NCBI GenBank assembly: GCA_013368445.1
Contig: JAACJO010000002.1
Location: forward strand, 1,674,001 to 1,738,000
Direction: 5' to 3'
Length of the DNA stretch: 64,000 nt
From: Leucocoprinus leucothites
Lineage: Eukaryota; Basidiomycota; Agaricomycetes; Agaricales; Agaricaceae
Under the pieces are notes generated by a model that searched no databases, was not told the origin of the DNA, and saw only the letters and a list, made by a program, of their open reading frames with translations. Made by a program: the position numbers and the translations under genes. How positions within the stretch are numbered: the first letter of the stretch is position 1; each line of letters starts with the position of its first letter. Shown piece by piece: positions 45,921-55,401 of the stretch.

Positions 45921-47460
45921 ACATTATTAGATTTAGCATTCCCCGACACAATCAGACTGGATGAACTCAACCTGTCAGACAGAGATTTCATCGAATTCAA
46001 TGCCAAAACATCACATTCTCAGACATTTGCCCAACAAGATGGAGAAAAGAAAGAAACCGACCCCATGAAAATTGTACCCAATTATCTTCACGAATTCCTC
46101 GACCTCTTCAGTGAAAAGAAAAGTGAATGATTCCCACCATCTCAAACCTACAACCATAAAATCGAGATGAAACCATCTTTTCAACCTAAAGCTTTTCCTT
46201 CATACAAACTATCATTTGGAGAAACTCTCAAGCTCGACAAATTCTTAGAAGAAAACCTACAAAAGGGATACATTCGACCATTGAAGTCACCAATGGCTTC
46301 TCCTTTCTTCTTTGTGACCAAGAAAAATGGATCTTTGAGACCATGTCAAGACTATCGATACCTCAATGAACACACCATCAGAAATGCCTACCCAATCCCT
46401 AGTATCCAGTCAATACTCGATCAACTCCAAGGATTGAAATATTTCACAGCACTCGATGTACGACTTGGATACAACAACATTCGCATTTTCGATGGAGATC
46501 AATGGAAAGGAGCTTTCCATACACACAAAGGGTTATTTGAACCCACTGTTATGTTTTTTTGGAATGTGCAACAGCCCAGCAACATTCCAAAACATGATGA
46601 ATACCATCCTTGCTCCTCTCATTTATCAAAACAAAGTTATTGTTTATATGGACGATGTATTGATTGACACAAAAACAAAAAGGGAACTGAGAAATCACCT
46701 ACCAAGTCTTCGAAATCTTTCGAAAACACGATCTCTATCTCAAAGCAGAGAAATGTGATTTCGAAAAAGAAAAATTGACATACCTAGGATTCATAATTTC
46801 ACCCAACAAAGTACACATGGACCCAGTAAAACTCAAAGAAATAGCAGATTGGCCAATACCCAAAAACCTATGTGATATCCACAAATTCATTGGTTTTTGC
46901 AACTTCTATCGAAAATTTATACAAAATTATGCCCACTATGCAGCCCCTTTCAATGCTCTCCTTTGCAAGAATCAACTGTTTCAATGGAATTCAGAAGCTC
47001 AAATATCGTTCAATATCCTCAAAAAGAAATTTCTACAAGAACCTGTCCTCATAACCCCTGATCCAACCAAACCTTTCGAAATACAAACCAACACCTCAAA
47101 TCATGCATCAGGTGCAGTTTTACTTCAAAAGGATTCGAATGGTATCATGCACCTGTGTTTCTTCCACTCAAAAGGATTTTTCCCTACCAAAAAATGCTAC
47201 CATACATCCAAACAAGAATTCCTAGCAATCATCTGCACATTGCAAGAATGGCGACACTACATTGATGGATCACCACATGAAACCATCGTATGGACAGATC
47301 ATGACAATATCATCTATTGGGCTAAACCATCAAAGTTATCCCAATGGACAATTTGATGGTCCACCCTCATCAGTGCCCATAAAGTCAAGATATGCCACAT
47401 TGCTGGCATCAAAAATGTCGCGGCTGATGCACTCTCATGCCGACCCGACCACATCACCAA
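45921..47460 (+). pseudogene. pol: Gypsy reverse transcriptase and RNase H
   Basis: After a linker containing a TGA (46128), the RT runs from [16 protein letters not shown] (46167). Blocks follow in order: [36 protein letters not shown] and, after a one-base frame change in a T run near 46553-46560, [14 protein letters not shown] and the catalytic [10 protein letters not shown] near 46640. The connection and RNase H domain follow in the frame from 46775 (LGFIISPNKV, then FEIQTNTSNHASGAVLLQ, with the Asp of the usual xTDAS replaced, here Asn-Thr). The element is therefore inactive at both the RT frame and the RNase H site. Confidence 0.85.
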
Positions 47461-48690
47461 AGAAGAAGAAAAACCACAAGCAGCCATCCCTGCCCATATG
47501 TTTGATACATCATCTTTCCCAACAATGGACATTGATATCCTTGATCTGGAAATCGAAGAATCACTCCCAACAAAACCTGATGGCTCACCACACATCGATG
47601 AAAAAGGATGTTTCACACTCCCCACCAACAACACATTCAAGAAATGCTTACTCCAATGAGTACACAATGCCCCAGCAGCAGGACACCCTGGTACAACCGA
47701 AACCATACACAAATTAGAAGAATATGTCATATGGCCTGGAATGAGAGCCTTTGTCAAGAACTATATGAAAGGATGCCCCATCTGTCAACAACACAAGATC
47801 AACTGATGACCTTTCAAGCCCCCACTCCAACCCATTAAAGGACCATGCTCTCTTCGACCATTTGTGCAAATAGCTATGGATCTCATCACCAATCTTCCAG
47901 AAGTCAATGGATTTAATTCTATTTTGTCTGTAGTGGACCACGGACTCACAAAAGGGATAATTATAGTACCAACACAAAAAGAAGCCACCGTAGATCACAT
48001 CTCTGATCTGTTAATCAAAAATGTCTTCTCGCATTTTGGAACCCCAGATAAAATTATCTCCGATCGAGACCCTAGATTTGTTGCTAAATCTGTCTAAGCT
48101 CTGTTCAAGAAGCTAGGAATAGAACACACACAATCTACTGCATACCATCCACAATCTGACAGTACCACTGAACACTTCAACCAGGAAATCAAAATGTACC
48201 TCTCTGCTTACTGCTCCAAGAATGCACTTGACTGGCCAAAGAAACTACCCCTCGTCAAATTCACACACAACTCCAGAACCCACTCCAACTGATCACAAAC
48301 ACCCTTCGAACTGATGTACGGCCACCCCCTCAAAGCTTTCCCAACTGATCAAGAACCAACGAATAACCCAGCAACTGAAGACCACATCAACTGGATAAAG
48401 AATATCTGCATAGCCACACAGGATTCACATGAGAAAGCAAGGCAGACTATGACCAAATGTATCAAAGGTCCACTTCTAAAACTAGAAGTAGGACAAAAGG
48501 TCTGGCTGGATTCATGCAATCTTCCTATTCAAGCACCATCAAGGAAACTATCAGCGAAACACATAGGACCTTTTGAAATCACTAAGAAGCTTGGACCTGT
48601 GAACTATGAACTAAAATTACCCAAATCATGGAAAGTTCATCCCTGCTTCCACATAGGACTCCTATGGCCAGTAACTGAGAACGATGAATA
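47461..48690 (+). pseudogene. pol: Gypsy integrase
   Basis: The zinc-binding start reads HNAPAAGHPGTTETIHKL and MKGCPICQQHKI (HHCC type) near 47660-47806. The catalytic core reads IAMDLITNLP (first Asp), then PDKIISDRDPRF (second Asp) near 48045-48078, then STTEHFNQEIKMYL with the Glu. The C-terminal part reads VGQKVWLDSCNLP and KLSAKHIGPFEI. Stops at 47658, 47804, 48096 and 48288 fall at Arg, Trp or Gln codons. Confidence 0.83.
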
Positions 48691-48912
48691 CAGAAATCAT
48701 TTCAAGAACCCACCACCTGATCTTGTAGAAGGAGAAAAAGAATGGGAAGTCGAAGACGTTGTTTGCCATTGCAAAACACACCATGGAAAGATCGAATATC
48801 TGATTCATTAGAAAGGATACCCCAATTCGGAACGGACATGGCAGCCCGCAGACACCCTAAAGAATGCACAGGAGATGCTAGACACTTATAAACAACATCA
48901 CAAACTTTGTTG
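48691..48912 (+). pseudogene. pol: Chromodomain at the integrase C-terminus
   Basis: EWEVEDVVCHCKTHHGKIEY followed by LIH-stop-KGYP and ERTWQPADTLKNA is the chromodomain pattern (VExILxxR...YLVKWKGY...TWEP..NL). It targets chromovirus integration to marked chromatin. The stop TAG at 48809 replaces the usual Trp. Confidence 0.82.
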
Positions 48913-48925
48913 AAAAACCAGAATC

Positions 48926-50060
48926 ATGCAACATCTCATTCCAAACACCACCCCAGAACTGTACACCTACCAATCCAATACACCCCTAGTACCCCTTCGC
49001 AAATCAGACACCATGTCTAATTCCAGTTGTTTATCTCCATGCCCCCCAACATATACCTCACCTGGAACGGGAACAAGCTATGTCGTTGCCTCTCCAGTCA
49101 CGACCATCACTCAGTCCTCTTCCTCAATTTTGGAAGATTCCTCACCAGAAGAAACCTACACTGACCCCACTAGAGCCATTTGAACCTTCCAACTCTATGA
49201 TGCCCCCTTCACTGAAGCTAGGGCCACTCTCCACAAAGATTCACTCGACACTGTTCAATTTGACCTATTTAGGGAGGACTGGACTACTCTCCTATTTCTT
49301 AAACACACATTGCTCCACCACTCACATTCCTTCAAGTGTCACGTTAGTTCACTTCGCTGAACTGTTGAATCACCTGTCATTAGGAAAATTGTGTCAGTGG
49401 CTGAACAAGCCCTTCACGCTTTCCCAAAGACTCCAGATCCAAGTGAGCCTAGCAAGACTCAACAAGGATCTGAACTTCCTACTCTCAGTACCCAGATGGA
49501 CCCGATGATGGAGCCAATGGAATTCCCACTGAACTTCCTAATGTGGCTCGACCTGATGCCCCTCAGGGAATGGAACAGACTGGAATGGATGATAATAGAC
49601 TACGATTGTCACAAATGGAACCCAACTTGGTTCCCACCCCTGAAAGTATTACACTGAGAGAATACTGCACAATCTGTAGGATCTATGGTCATTTTGTGGA
49701 CCAATGCGAACATTACACCTGCCACTACTGCCAGCATTCCGCCCCCAGACATCTCGGAAGATATTGCTTCCTCAACAAACACCAATCATGTACCACCCGA
49801 GAATTTGCACAAGTCTTACAACGACGAGCCATTGCAAAGTTCCCACAACTACACCTCTTTCCCCTCACCTCATTCATCAGTGGAGTCTCTGATTGAGAAC
49901 GATGATGGCTCAAACCTATCCTTACCCACGAACATCTATCCCAAGTATTTAGACCTGGAGACCTCCCCTTACCTTCTTCCCAAACCACTTCAGCTCAAGA
50001 AGCCCACCTGATCCAACCTGTTTGATGCCAATGACAAAGGAAAAATGAAGTCTTCCTCCA
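48926..50060 (+). pseudogene. Post-pol ORF of the Gypsy element with a second CCHC-type zinc region
   Basis: Separate from pol, a third reading region starts at 48926 (MQHLIPNTTPELYTYQSNTP) and runs through a Ser/Thr/Pro-rich stretch. After stops it ends with YCTICRIYGHFVDQCEHYTC and CHYCQHSAPRHLGRYC near 49660-49770. The first of these fits C-x2-C-x4-H-x4-C. The reading needs at least two frame changes, so it is decayed. I associate similar Cys/His ORFs with Agaricomycete Gypsy elements, but its role is not known to me. Confidence 0.6.
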
Positions 50061-50357
50061 CATGGGACTCAACTCAACAGACACAAGTAGAACACAAGTT
50101 CTACTGCTGCGTTCTCCAACTTGCCCAACTCCTGACACCAGACATATGCATTACCAAACGCCTTGCTGTTGACCTCATACCCAATGCCACCTCAGACCTT
50201 GACAAGTCTCAGATGGAGGTTATGATCATAGGGACACTTATGGAGAAGAGTATGATGACCCCTATGATGACGTCGCAATTGCCAACATCACAGGAGAGTC
50301 CTATGGAGATTACTGAGCCCGATTTGGATAAGGATGTTGATGAGGACATCAAGTCCT

Positions 50358-50370
50358 ACAAAAGGGATAA
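50358..50370 (+). other. Polypurine tract before the 3' LTR
   Basis: The purine-rich ACAAAAGGGATAA directly precedes the 3' LTR start (TGTTATAAAC) and would prime plus-strand DNA synthesis. Confidence 0.7.
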
Positions 50371-51067
50371 TGTTATAAACATTGACCTGATTGATGCCCA
50401 CTGTGACTTAATCATCTTAGACGCCAACACAGCCACATGGTCCAAAGCCACAGTTCTAGATTGGGAAGAGTACGTTGGCAAGTTTGATGTAGAGGAGGAG
50501 CAATTTGATGTTGACTGGGATGAGTATAATTGGACGGATATTATTAGGAGAATCAGAAGGAACGGTTTTGCTGTTTGATTGTTATGGACTAACAAGATTG
50601 ATAAACAGACAATGATGGTTTTATGGACATCATGTTTGGATTGGAACTATTCAATATCTAACTATGATAGCTGTTACATTGGCAGACAGATACATATTTA
50701 TCAGAATTGTGATAGTGATCCCAGACTTGTAGTTGTAGTTTCATAGCTTGATATCATTTCGCTTAGTTAGTATTTAAAGACTTTGTATTTGGAAGATTAA
50801 ATGCAAGTTTAATCTTTCCTTTGTTTCCCGGACTACTTGTGTTTACTCGCCCTGCCTTGAATTCACTTGTATCATTGTTGTTGTCTCGAACCTCGCACTA
50901 CCTTAGACTTACCTCAAGTCTTCTTGGCCTTCTCTTACTGAGCTTTTGAGAATACTCAAGCTTATTAATTGAAGTAGGTTAAAGACCAGTTAGCTGCTGT
51001 CTTACGTAACCCAATCACATGTTGTGACACATGACATTACTAGGCACTCTGACTGTAAATCTTAACA
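50371..51067 (+). repeat. 3' LTR (697 bp)
   Basis: Same length, same TG...CA ends and same TATA-like box and AAGTTTAATCTT segment as the 5' LTR. The two differ by about 4 percent, all transitions. Confidence 0.93.
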
Positions 51068-51072
51068 ACTCC
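51068..51072 (+). repeat. Target-site duplication of the Gypsy element, right (ACTCC)
   Basis: Copy of the five bases at 42323-42327, directly after the CA end of the 3' LTR. Confidence 0.85.
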
Positions 51073-51823
51073 CCCAAGGCTGATACCCCCACTGTTTGAT
51101 TTGACTTATGGGATTCTCAGTCAGGGGCAAATGCCAAGAAGCTCCTCAACAAGTATCTCCACTTTGACAGAGCCCAGGCTGTGATCAAGCCTGCCTGTGC
51201 CCACCCCAGTATGCCCTAGTGCTAGTACTGCTGGTACTTTGGCCACTCCATCCCTACCTGTCACAATTGCTTGCTCAGGTATGCCCAGTGTGGTGGTCCT
51301 CACTGCAGTGAGAACCACTGTACCACTTCTTCTTGCTGTAAGGGGAGCCCAAAGGCCAACCCACCCATTCCAGCTACACCTGAGGAGGAGCCCTGCCCCT
51401 ACATCAAGTGCATGAACTACAGAGGTGAGTATGTAGCAAATGACCACAAGTGCCCATTCTGGTGCCATCAGTTCAACTGTGGCTGGTTAATCCAGCATGC
51501 AATAGACTCAAGGGCCCTGGTTGTGAGGTCTTAGTACCTCCATCAACACATCCCCCCAACCCTGTCAGTTGTTGCTGGGGCCACACCATCCCAAACATAC
51601 CTGGCAGTGTGCAAGTTGGACTTTGGTTTCTTTCATATGCATTCCATTCTATTTCTTTGATGCTGTGTAGTGTACTTTATGTAGACAGGACTTTATATAT
51701 TCCCAGTTATGTATATGTGTAGTTGGTAGTGGTACTGGCTGCATGTAGTAGTAGCTGGGCATGGACTGCTTACATGCCCTGCATTATAAATCATTGATTT
51801 TTTTTAAAAAAAAAAGAAAAAAG
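51068..51823 (+). mobile_element. ORF1-only retroposon, decayed copy B, right piece with 3' end
   Basis: The reading resumes with FDLWDSQSGANAKKLLNKYL and the zinc-knuckle block (CGGPHCSENHCTTSSCCKGS, CPYIKCMNYRGEYVANDHKC). It ends at a TAG at 51532. About 250 bp later the element finishes with ATTATAAATCATTGA, a T run and an A run. The 3' untranslated part matches the intact element at 61441-63765 base for base over long stretches, with no endonuclease or RT sequence in between. Copy B is therefore ORF1-only as well. Confidence 0.78.
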
Positions 51824-52109
51824 TGCAAAGAAATGGATATATCAACCCCTTATTTCATGTGAGGTATAGACAAAACAGGATATTACTCTGGAGGTCTGGA
51901 ACATGCAGTACATGTGAAAACTTGACTGCCCCAGCCATTTTTCTATCCATAACAGGCTGAAAGACCACTGAACCCATCCCAGCTGAATATATGACAGAGT
52001 TGTCTGCTAATCTGATTGGTATGCAACAGGGGGTATATTTCTTGAATCAATGATGATGTGGGGTCATATGAGATATTACACCTGTGTCTGCAATCCAATG
52101 GAAGTTAGC

Positions 52110-53076
52110 ATTGAGCTAGAGGGGTGGAGAAGAGGCTGGGGAAGTAGGGGAAGTAATGGGAGTGGAGGGGGAGTTTGTACTTGCATTTCCTGTGAATTCT
52201 GTGACTCTGCTTGCTTCTCCAGATGCTGGAGGGGCAAGGGAGCTGTTGGAGTCCTCCTGGGCCTTGTTGGCACAGTTTCCTTGTTGTTTGGACAAGGGGG
52301 GAGTGTTTTGAGTGCCCTCTTGGGCCTTGAGGCAATTCTTCTCTTTTCTCCAGCATTTGGCCTCTATATGACCAGTCTTGTGACACCAGCCACATGGATC
52401 AGTCAATTTCGATGTCTTGGGGCCTCTGGAGGTGCCAGAAAGTGCAGAGGAGGAAGAGAGAAGTCTATGGCCCTCCTGCAATATTGGGTGTCCTCAGTGA
52501 CAAAGGCCTGATGCATAGCAGCCTTGTCAAGTTTGTCCTTCAGGAGGAGGGAGGAAATGAAGGAGTACTCCTCAGAGGGGAAGACTCAGATTAGAGCTAT
52601 AGAAGCCAGCTCCTCATCCAGGCCTTTGAGGTCAAAGTCATCAGGACAAAGATTTTGGATCTGCTTCATGCTCTCCTCCACCCTGCTGATGAGGGACTGC
52701 AGGGACTTGTCCTCAGCTTCCTGATGTTGAAGAGGTCATCATAGGCATTAAAATGAGTGCTAGGACACCTCTGGAGGTGCACAGCTTGTAAATCTGTTCA
52801 CATCTTGACAGGATTATTCCTATCAGCTGAAATGAACCCTTTGGTCCAGTTCCACCATGAGATAAAGCCAGCCAGCAGCCTTGTCAGCCTTTGCATCCAG
52901 GCCTTCCTAGAGTCAAAGGTGGCTTAGATGGTAGAGGAAGGGATCTCAGGCTTGAGGAGTTCATCCTTGACCAGCCTCCACAGGCCAGAGGCCTGGAGCC
53001 ATGCCTGCATCTTGCCTGCCCAGGTGGAGTAGTTGGTAGTATTGAGCTTGTCAAAGTTGGGGCCAGAGGAAGACAT
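52110..53076 (-). pseudogene. gag: Ty1/Copia gag relic
   Basis: From the minus-strand ATG at 53076 the reading is MSSSGPNFDKLNTTNYSTWA, then KMQAWLQASGLWRLV, then after stops a knuckle CGWCHKTGHIEAKCWRKEKN (C-x2-C-x4-H-x4-C) near 52370-52440, and a Ser/Pro/Thr tail. The NYxxWxxxMxAxLxxxxLW pattern is the Copia-type gag signature. No protease, integrase or RT follows; the element is cut off near 52100. Confidence 0.72.
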
Positions 53077-53705
53077 CTGGGTAGACTAGACAGCTGAAAT
53101 GGGATGTAGGGCAACAAGGAAAGGGTGTGTGGTCATGTAACAGGTGGTATATGTGGAAATTGGTGGGATTGACAGACTGGTGAAGTTCAGGGTGGAATGG
53201 AGTGATGGTTGGCACAGAAGGAGCAGAGAAAGATTAGGATTAGGATAGAGTGATTAGGAATGGAAGTGGGGTAGTGAAATGAGAAATGGTCAGAATGCAG
53301 TGAAACTTGGTGAAGTCATGGAGACACACAAAATTGACGGGTGTGTGTGGGAGCAACTGGAATGATGTGGAAACAAAGGAGAAAAAGCAAAAACAGTGGA
53401 TTGGGGAAGAGGAAGACAGTTGAGGAAGAAATGGAGCAAAAGTTGTTGTCTGAGGCTTCTAGAGGCCAGGGCCCATAACCTGTTAGAAGGTGATGCACAG
53501 GGGACATGTATGAGGTCCTAGAAACCAAGGAAATCACCCAGGGAGCTCACAACTCACACAGGAAACTGTGGACAACTGTAAATGACTGTATTAACAAGAT
53601 AGAGACTTGTACTCACCATGGACAACTATAAATAACTGAGATTCAAGAAAGTGTCTACAGGAGAGTTGAATATCCAGTCAGGTGATCTACAACTGACTAA
53701 GCATG
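53077..53705. other. CpG-poor flank of the Copia relic
   Basis: Purine-rich plus strand without a readable protein. It lies where the Copia leader or 5' LTR would be, but I could not find its partner repeat in the window. Confidence 0.35.
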
Positions 53706-53706
53706 T

Positions 53707-54016
53707 CAGAAAAAGCCGAAAATTGTTATAATACTGAATTTGTGTAATTACACATTATAATACTTTTTTGGAGTTATAACTCGGGTTATAACAAGTTAGG
53801 CAGAGTTCTAATGGTGTTCTAACTTTTGATTTCCATTTTGGGATAGTTTCCCCTGAATTTTGGCCTCGGGATTGTCAGCATTATAACGCATTAGAACTCT
53901 AAATTATTGACAAAGTGTACCATTATGATGCGTTATAATTCCCCAAGGTATTCAGGGTTGGCTAAGTCCATTATAACACATTATAACACATTATAACTGA
54001 TTTTGGCTTTTTCCAA
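53707..54016. mobile_element. Miniature inverted-repeat element rich in TTATAA
   Basis: The left end, AGAAAAAGCCGAAAATTGTT followed by ATAAT, is matched by the inverted right end, ATTATAACTGATTTTGGCTT followed by TTTCC, with few mismatches over about 25 bases. The 310 bp between are AT-rich and carry many ATTATAAC/GTTATAAT repeats on both strands, so the whole can fold back. It has no ORF. A target duplication was not clear. Confidence 0.6.
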
Positions 54017-54580
54017 CACAACCTCTGCATCAACTCTAAGTTCGCACATCAACAAGTCAATTACAAATACTTGTAGACGTCCAGAGCACATCTGACACTT
54101 TTGTCTACATGAAGAGGGGAGGGCCCAAAGGATGGTGCAAATGAGTTCTCCTGGCTGCCCTGGGACAGCACAGAGATGTCAGAGACAGGCCTGAATGGTT
54201 GAGGGCCTGTGGGGGTCAGTGAGAGCATCTATTGATGTAAAACCAAGCAAGAGCCTCTGAGGCTGGATAGGGAGGCTGAGCACAATGAGGAGTAGTGGAG
54301 GCAGCCCTTGACCTGTGTTAGCTAGTAGGAGTGCATAGGGGGTTCAGGGGAGCCTGGAGAGTGCCCAAGAGGAGATCAGGGGAGAAGAGGGACAAAAAGC
54401 CCAAGTCTCCTGTCAGTGTTTGGGAGAGATCCATAGGCAATCCCACTGATTGGTCCCTGTTGAGGTCTTGGGTATGACATGGGGACATTGTATACTCAAT
54501 TGTAGGCCAATCAGACCAGTGGATGTAGTGTTTTCATCATTGAGGACAGTTCAAAAGCATGAGAAGAAAGCTTCCAGGTG
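54017..54580. other. Transposon-derived, unreadable
   Basis: CpG-poor, G-rich plus strand with no recognisable protein or terminal repeat. Probably an old piece of one of the neighbouring element families. Confidence 0.3.
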
Positions 54581-54584
54581 GTGG

Positions 54585-54920
54585 TAGTAGATCTTTTTTT
54601 TTTCCATCAATATATTCATATAGCAGTGCCCGAACACAGTCTGCTTTCAACCAAATAGTACAAACAAACAGATGGTACACTATGGCAAGCCAGGGTACAG
54701 GAAGCGGTCAAAGACTGCTTGAGACAAAGACTATGTACAATTAGTCCAGTGAAATAAGGAAGCTTTGAAAAAAACTATTGAACAATGTGTTATGCACAGA
54801 GATCAGACTCAAAAGAAAAGGAAAGAGAGGAAATGAAAGAGTATAGTTCACCTTCATTAGGTTCAGCAGGCACAGGGGCTTGAAGCAGTGGTGGATGTGT
54901 ATCTTGATCATTTGTTATAG
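54585..54920 (-). mobile_element. 5'-truncated LINE-like tail, copy 2 (minus strand)
   Basis: Reading on minus, the sequence matches the tail inserted at 59810-60268: AAGGTGAACTATACTC, a hairpin at 54702-54720 (AAGCGGTC...GACTGCTT on the plus strand), ACTATTTGGTTGAAAGCAG, and a TATATTGATGG end followed by A residues (T run at 54592-54603 on plus). Only the 3' end is present, which is normal for 5'-truncated non-LTR insertions. Confidence 0.65.
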
Positions 54921-55137
54921 TGACGCCAGCCCAGTCCTAAGCTGGCGTGATAAGTATCAAGTTGATCTTATCAAAGGGGACTCCTTCTTGGTAAGTGATA
55001 AAGTTGTTTACTAAGTCAGAGTTATAATACAGCAATTATAAGAGTAAGACTTGGTAATTGAGATCTTAAGAGCTTAAGTTCAATTTGACTTTGTTAAGAT
55101 AAAGGCTTGTATTGAGTCTCCACCTAACCAAGTAGAA
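54921..55137. other. Possible LTR or inverted-repeat fragment
   Basis: Begins TGACGCCAGCCC and shortly after has GCTGGCGTGA, giving an 8-base stem (ACGCCAGC/GCTGGCGT) around a short loop at 54923-54951. It resembles the start of some basidiomycete LTRs, but no second copy lies in the window. Confidence 0.3.
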
Positions 55138-55322
55138 ACAATGTTTCTCCTGCAGCTTCTTTGCAGAACCAGCAGTGGTAGTAGCAGCCTAATGCATTGC
55201 AGCGATGTGATCAGAGTCAAGAGAGGGGTTTGTCTGCACCAGCTTGATGAGCAACACAGGTGATGCTGAAGTGCTAGAATGAGCAGCCTCTGCAAATGAG
55301 CACTGATGAGACACCAGAGCAG
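55138..55322 (-). mobile_element. ORF1-only retroposon fragment (copy D)
   Basis: On minus this aligns to the ORF1 segment at about 40550-40730 and to 62640-62800 (LIKLVQTNPSLDSDHIAAMH-type reading). It stops abruptly at 55322, where the 5' end of the long plus-strand LINE begins, so that LINE probably inserted here. Confidence 0.6.
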
Positions 55323-55401
55323 CATCCTCCTTTCCCTCTAACCACCATCATCAATTTCTTTGACGGTGTCTACTACTACATTGACTTTGAATACTACTGT
55401 T

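Larger units (their letters stand above)
42328..51067 (+). mobile_element. Ty3/Gypsy chromovirus (Tf1/sushi-like), complete but decayed
   Basis: 8740 bp bounded by two 697-bp direct LTRs, TG...CA ends and a 5-bp target duplication. Inside, in order: gag with one CCHC knuckle, aspartic protease, reverse transcriptase with YMDD, RNase H, integrase with a zinc-binding start and DDE-type core, a chromodomain, and a further zinc-knuckle ORF after pol. The chromodomain and the self-priming primer site (43027-43038) place it with Tf1/sushi-like chromoviruses. Frames are broken by several stops, mostly TGA or TAG, so it cannot move on its own. It inserted into ORF1-only retroposon copy B. Confidence 0.92.
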
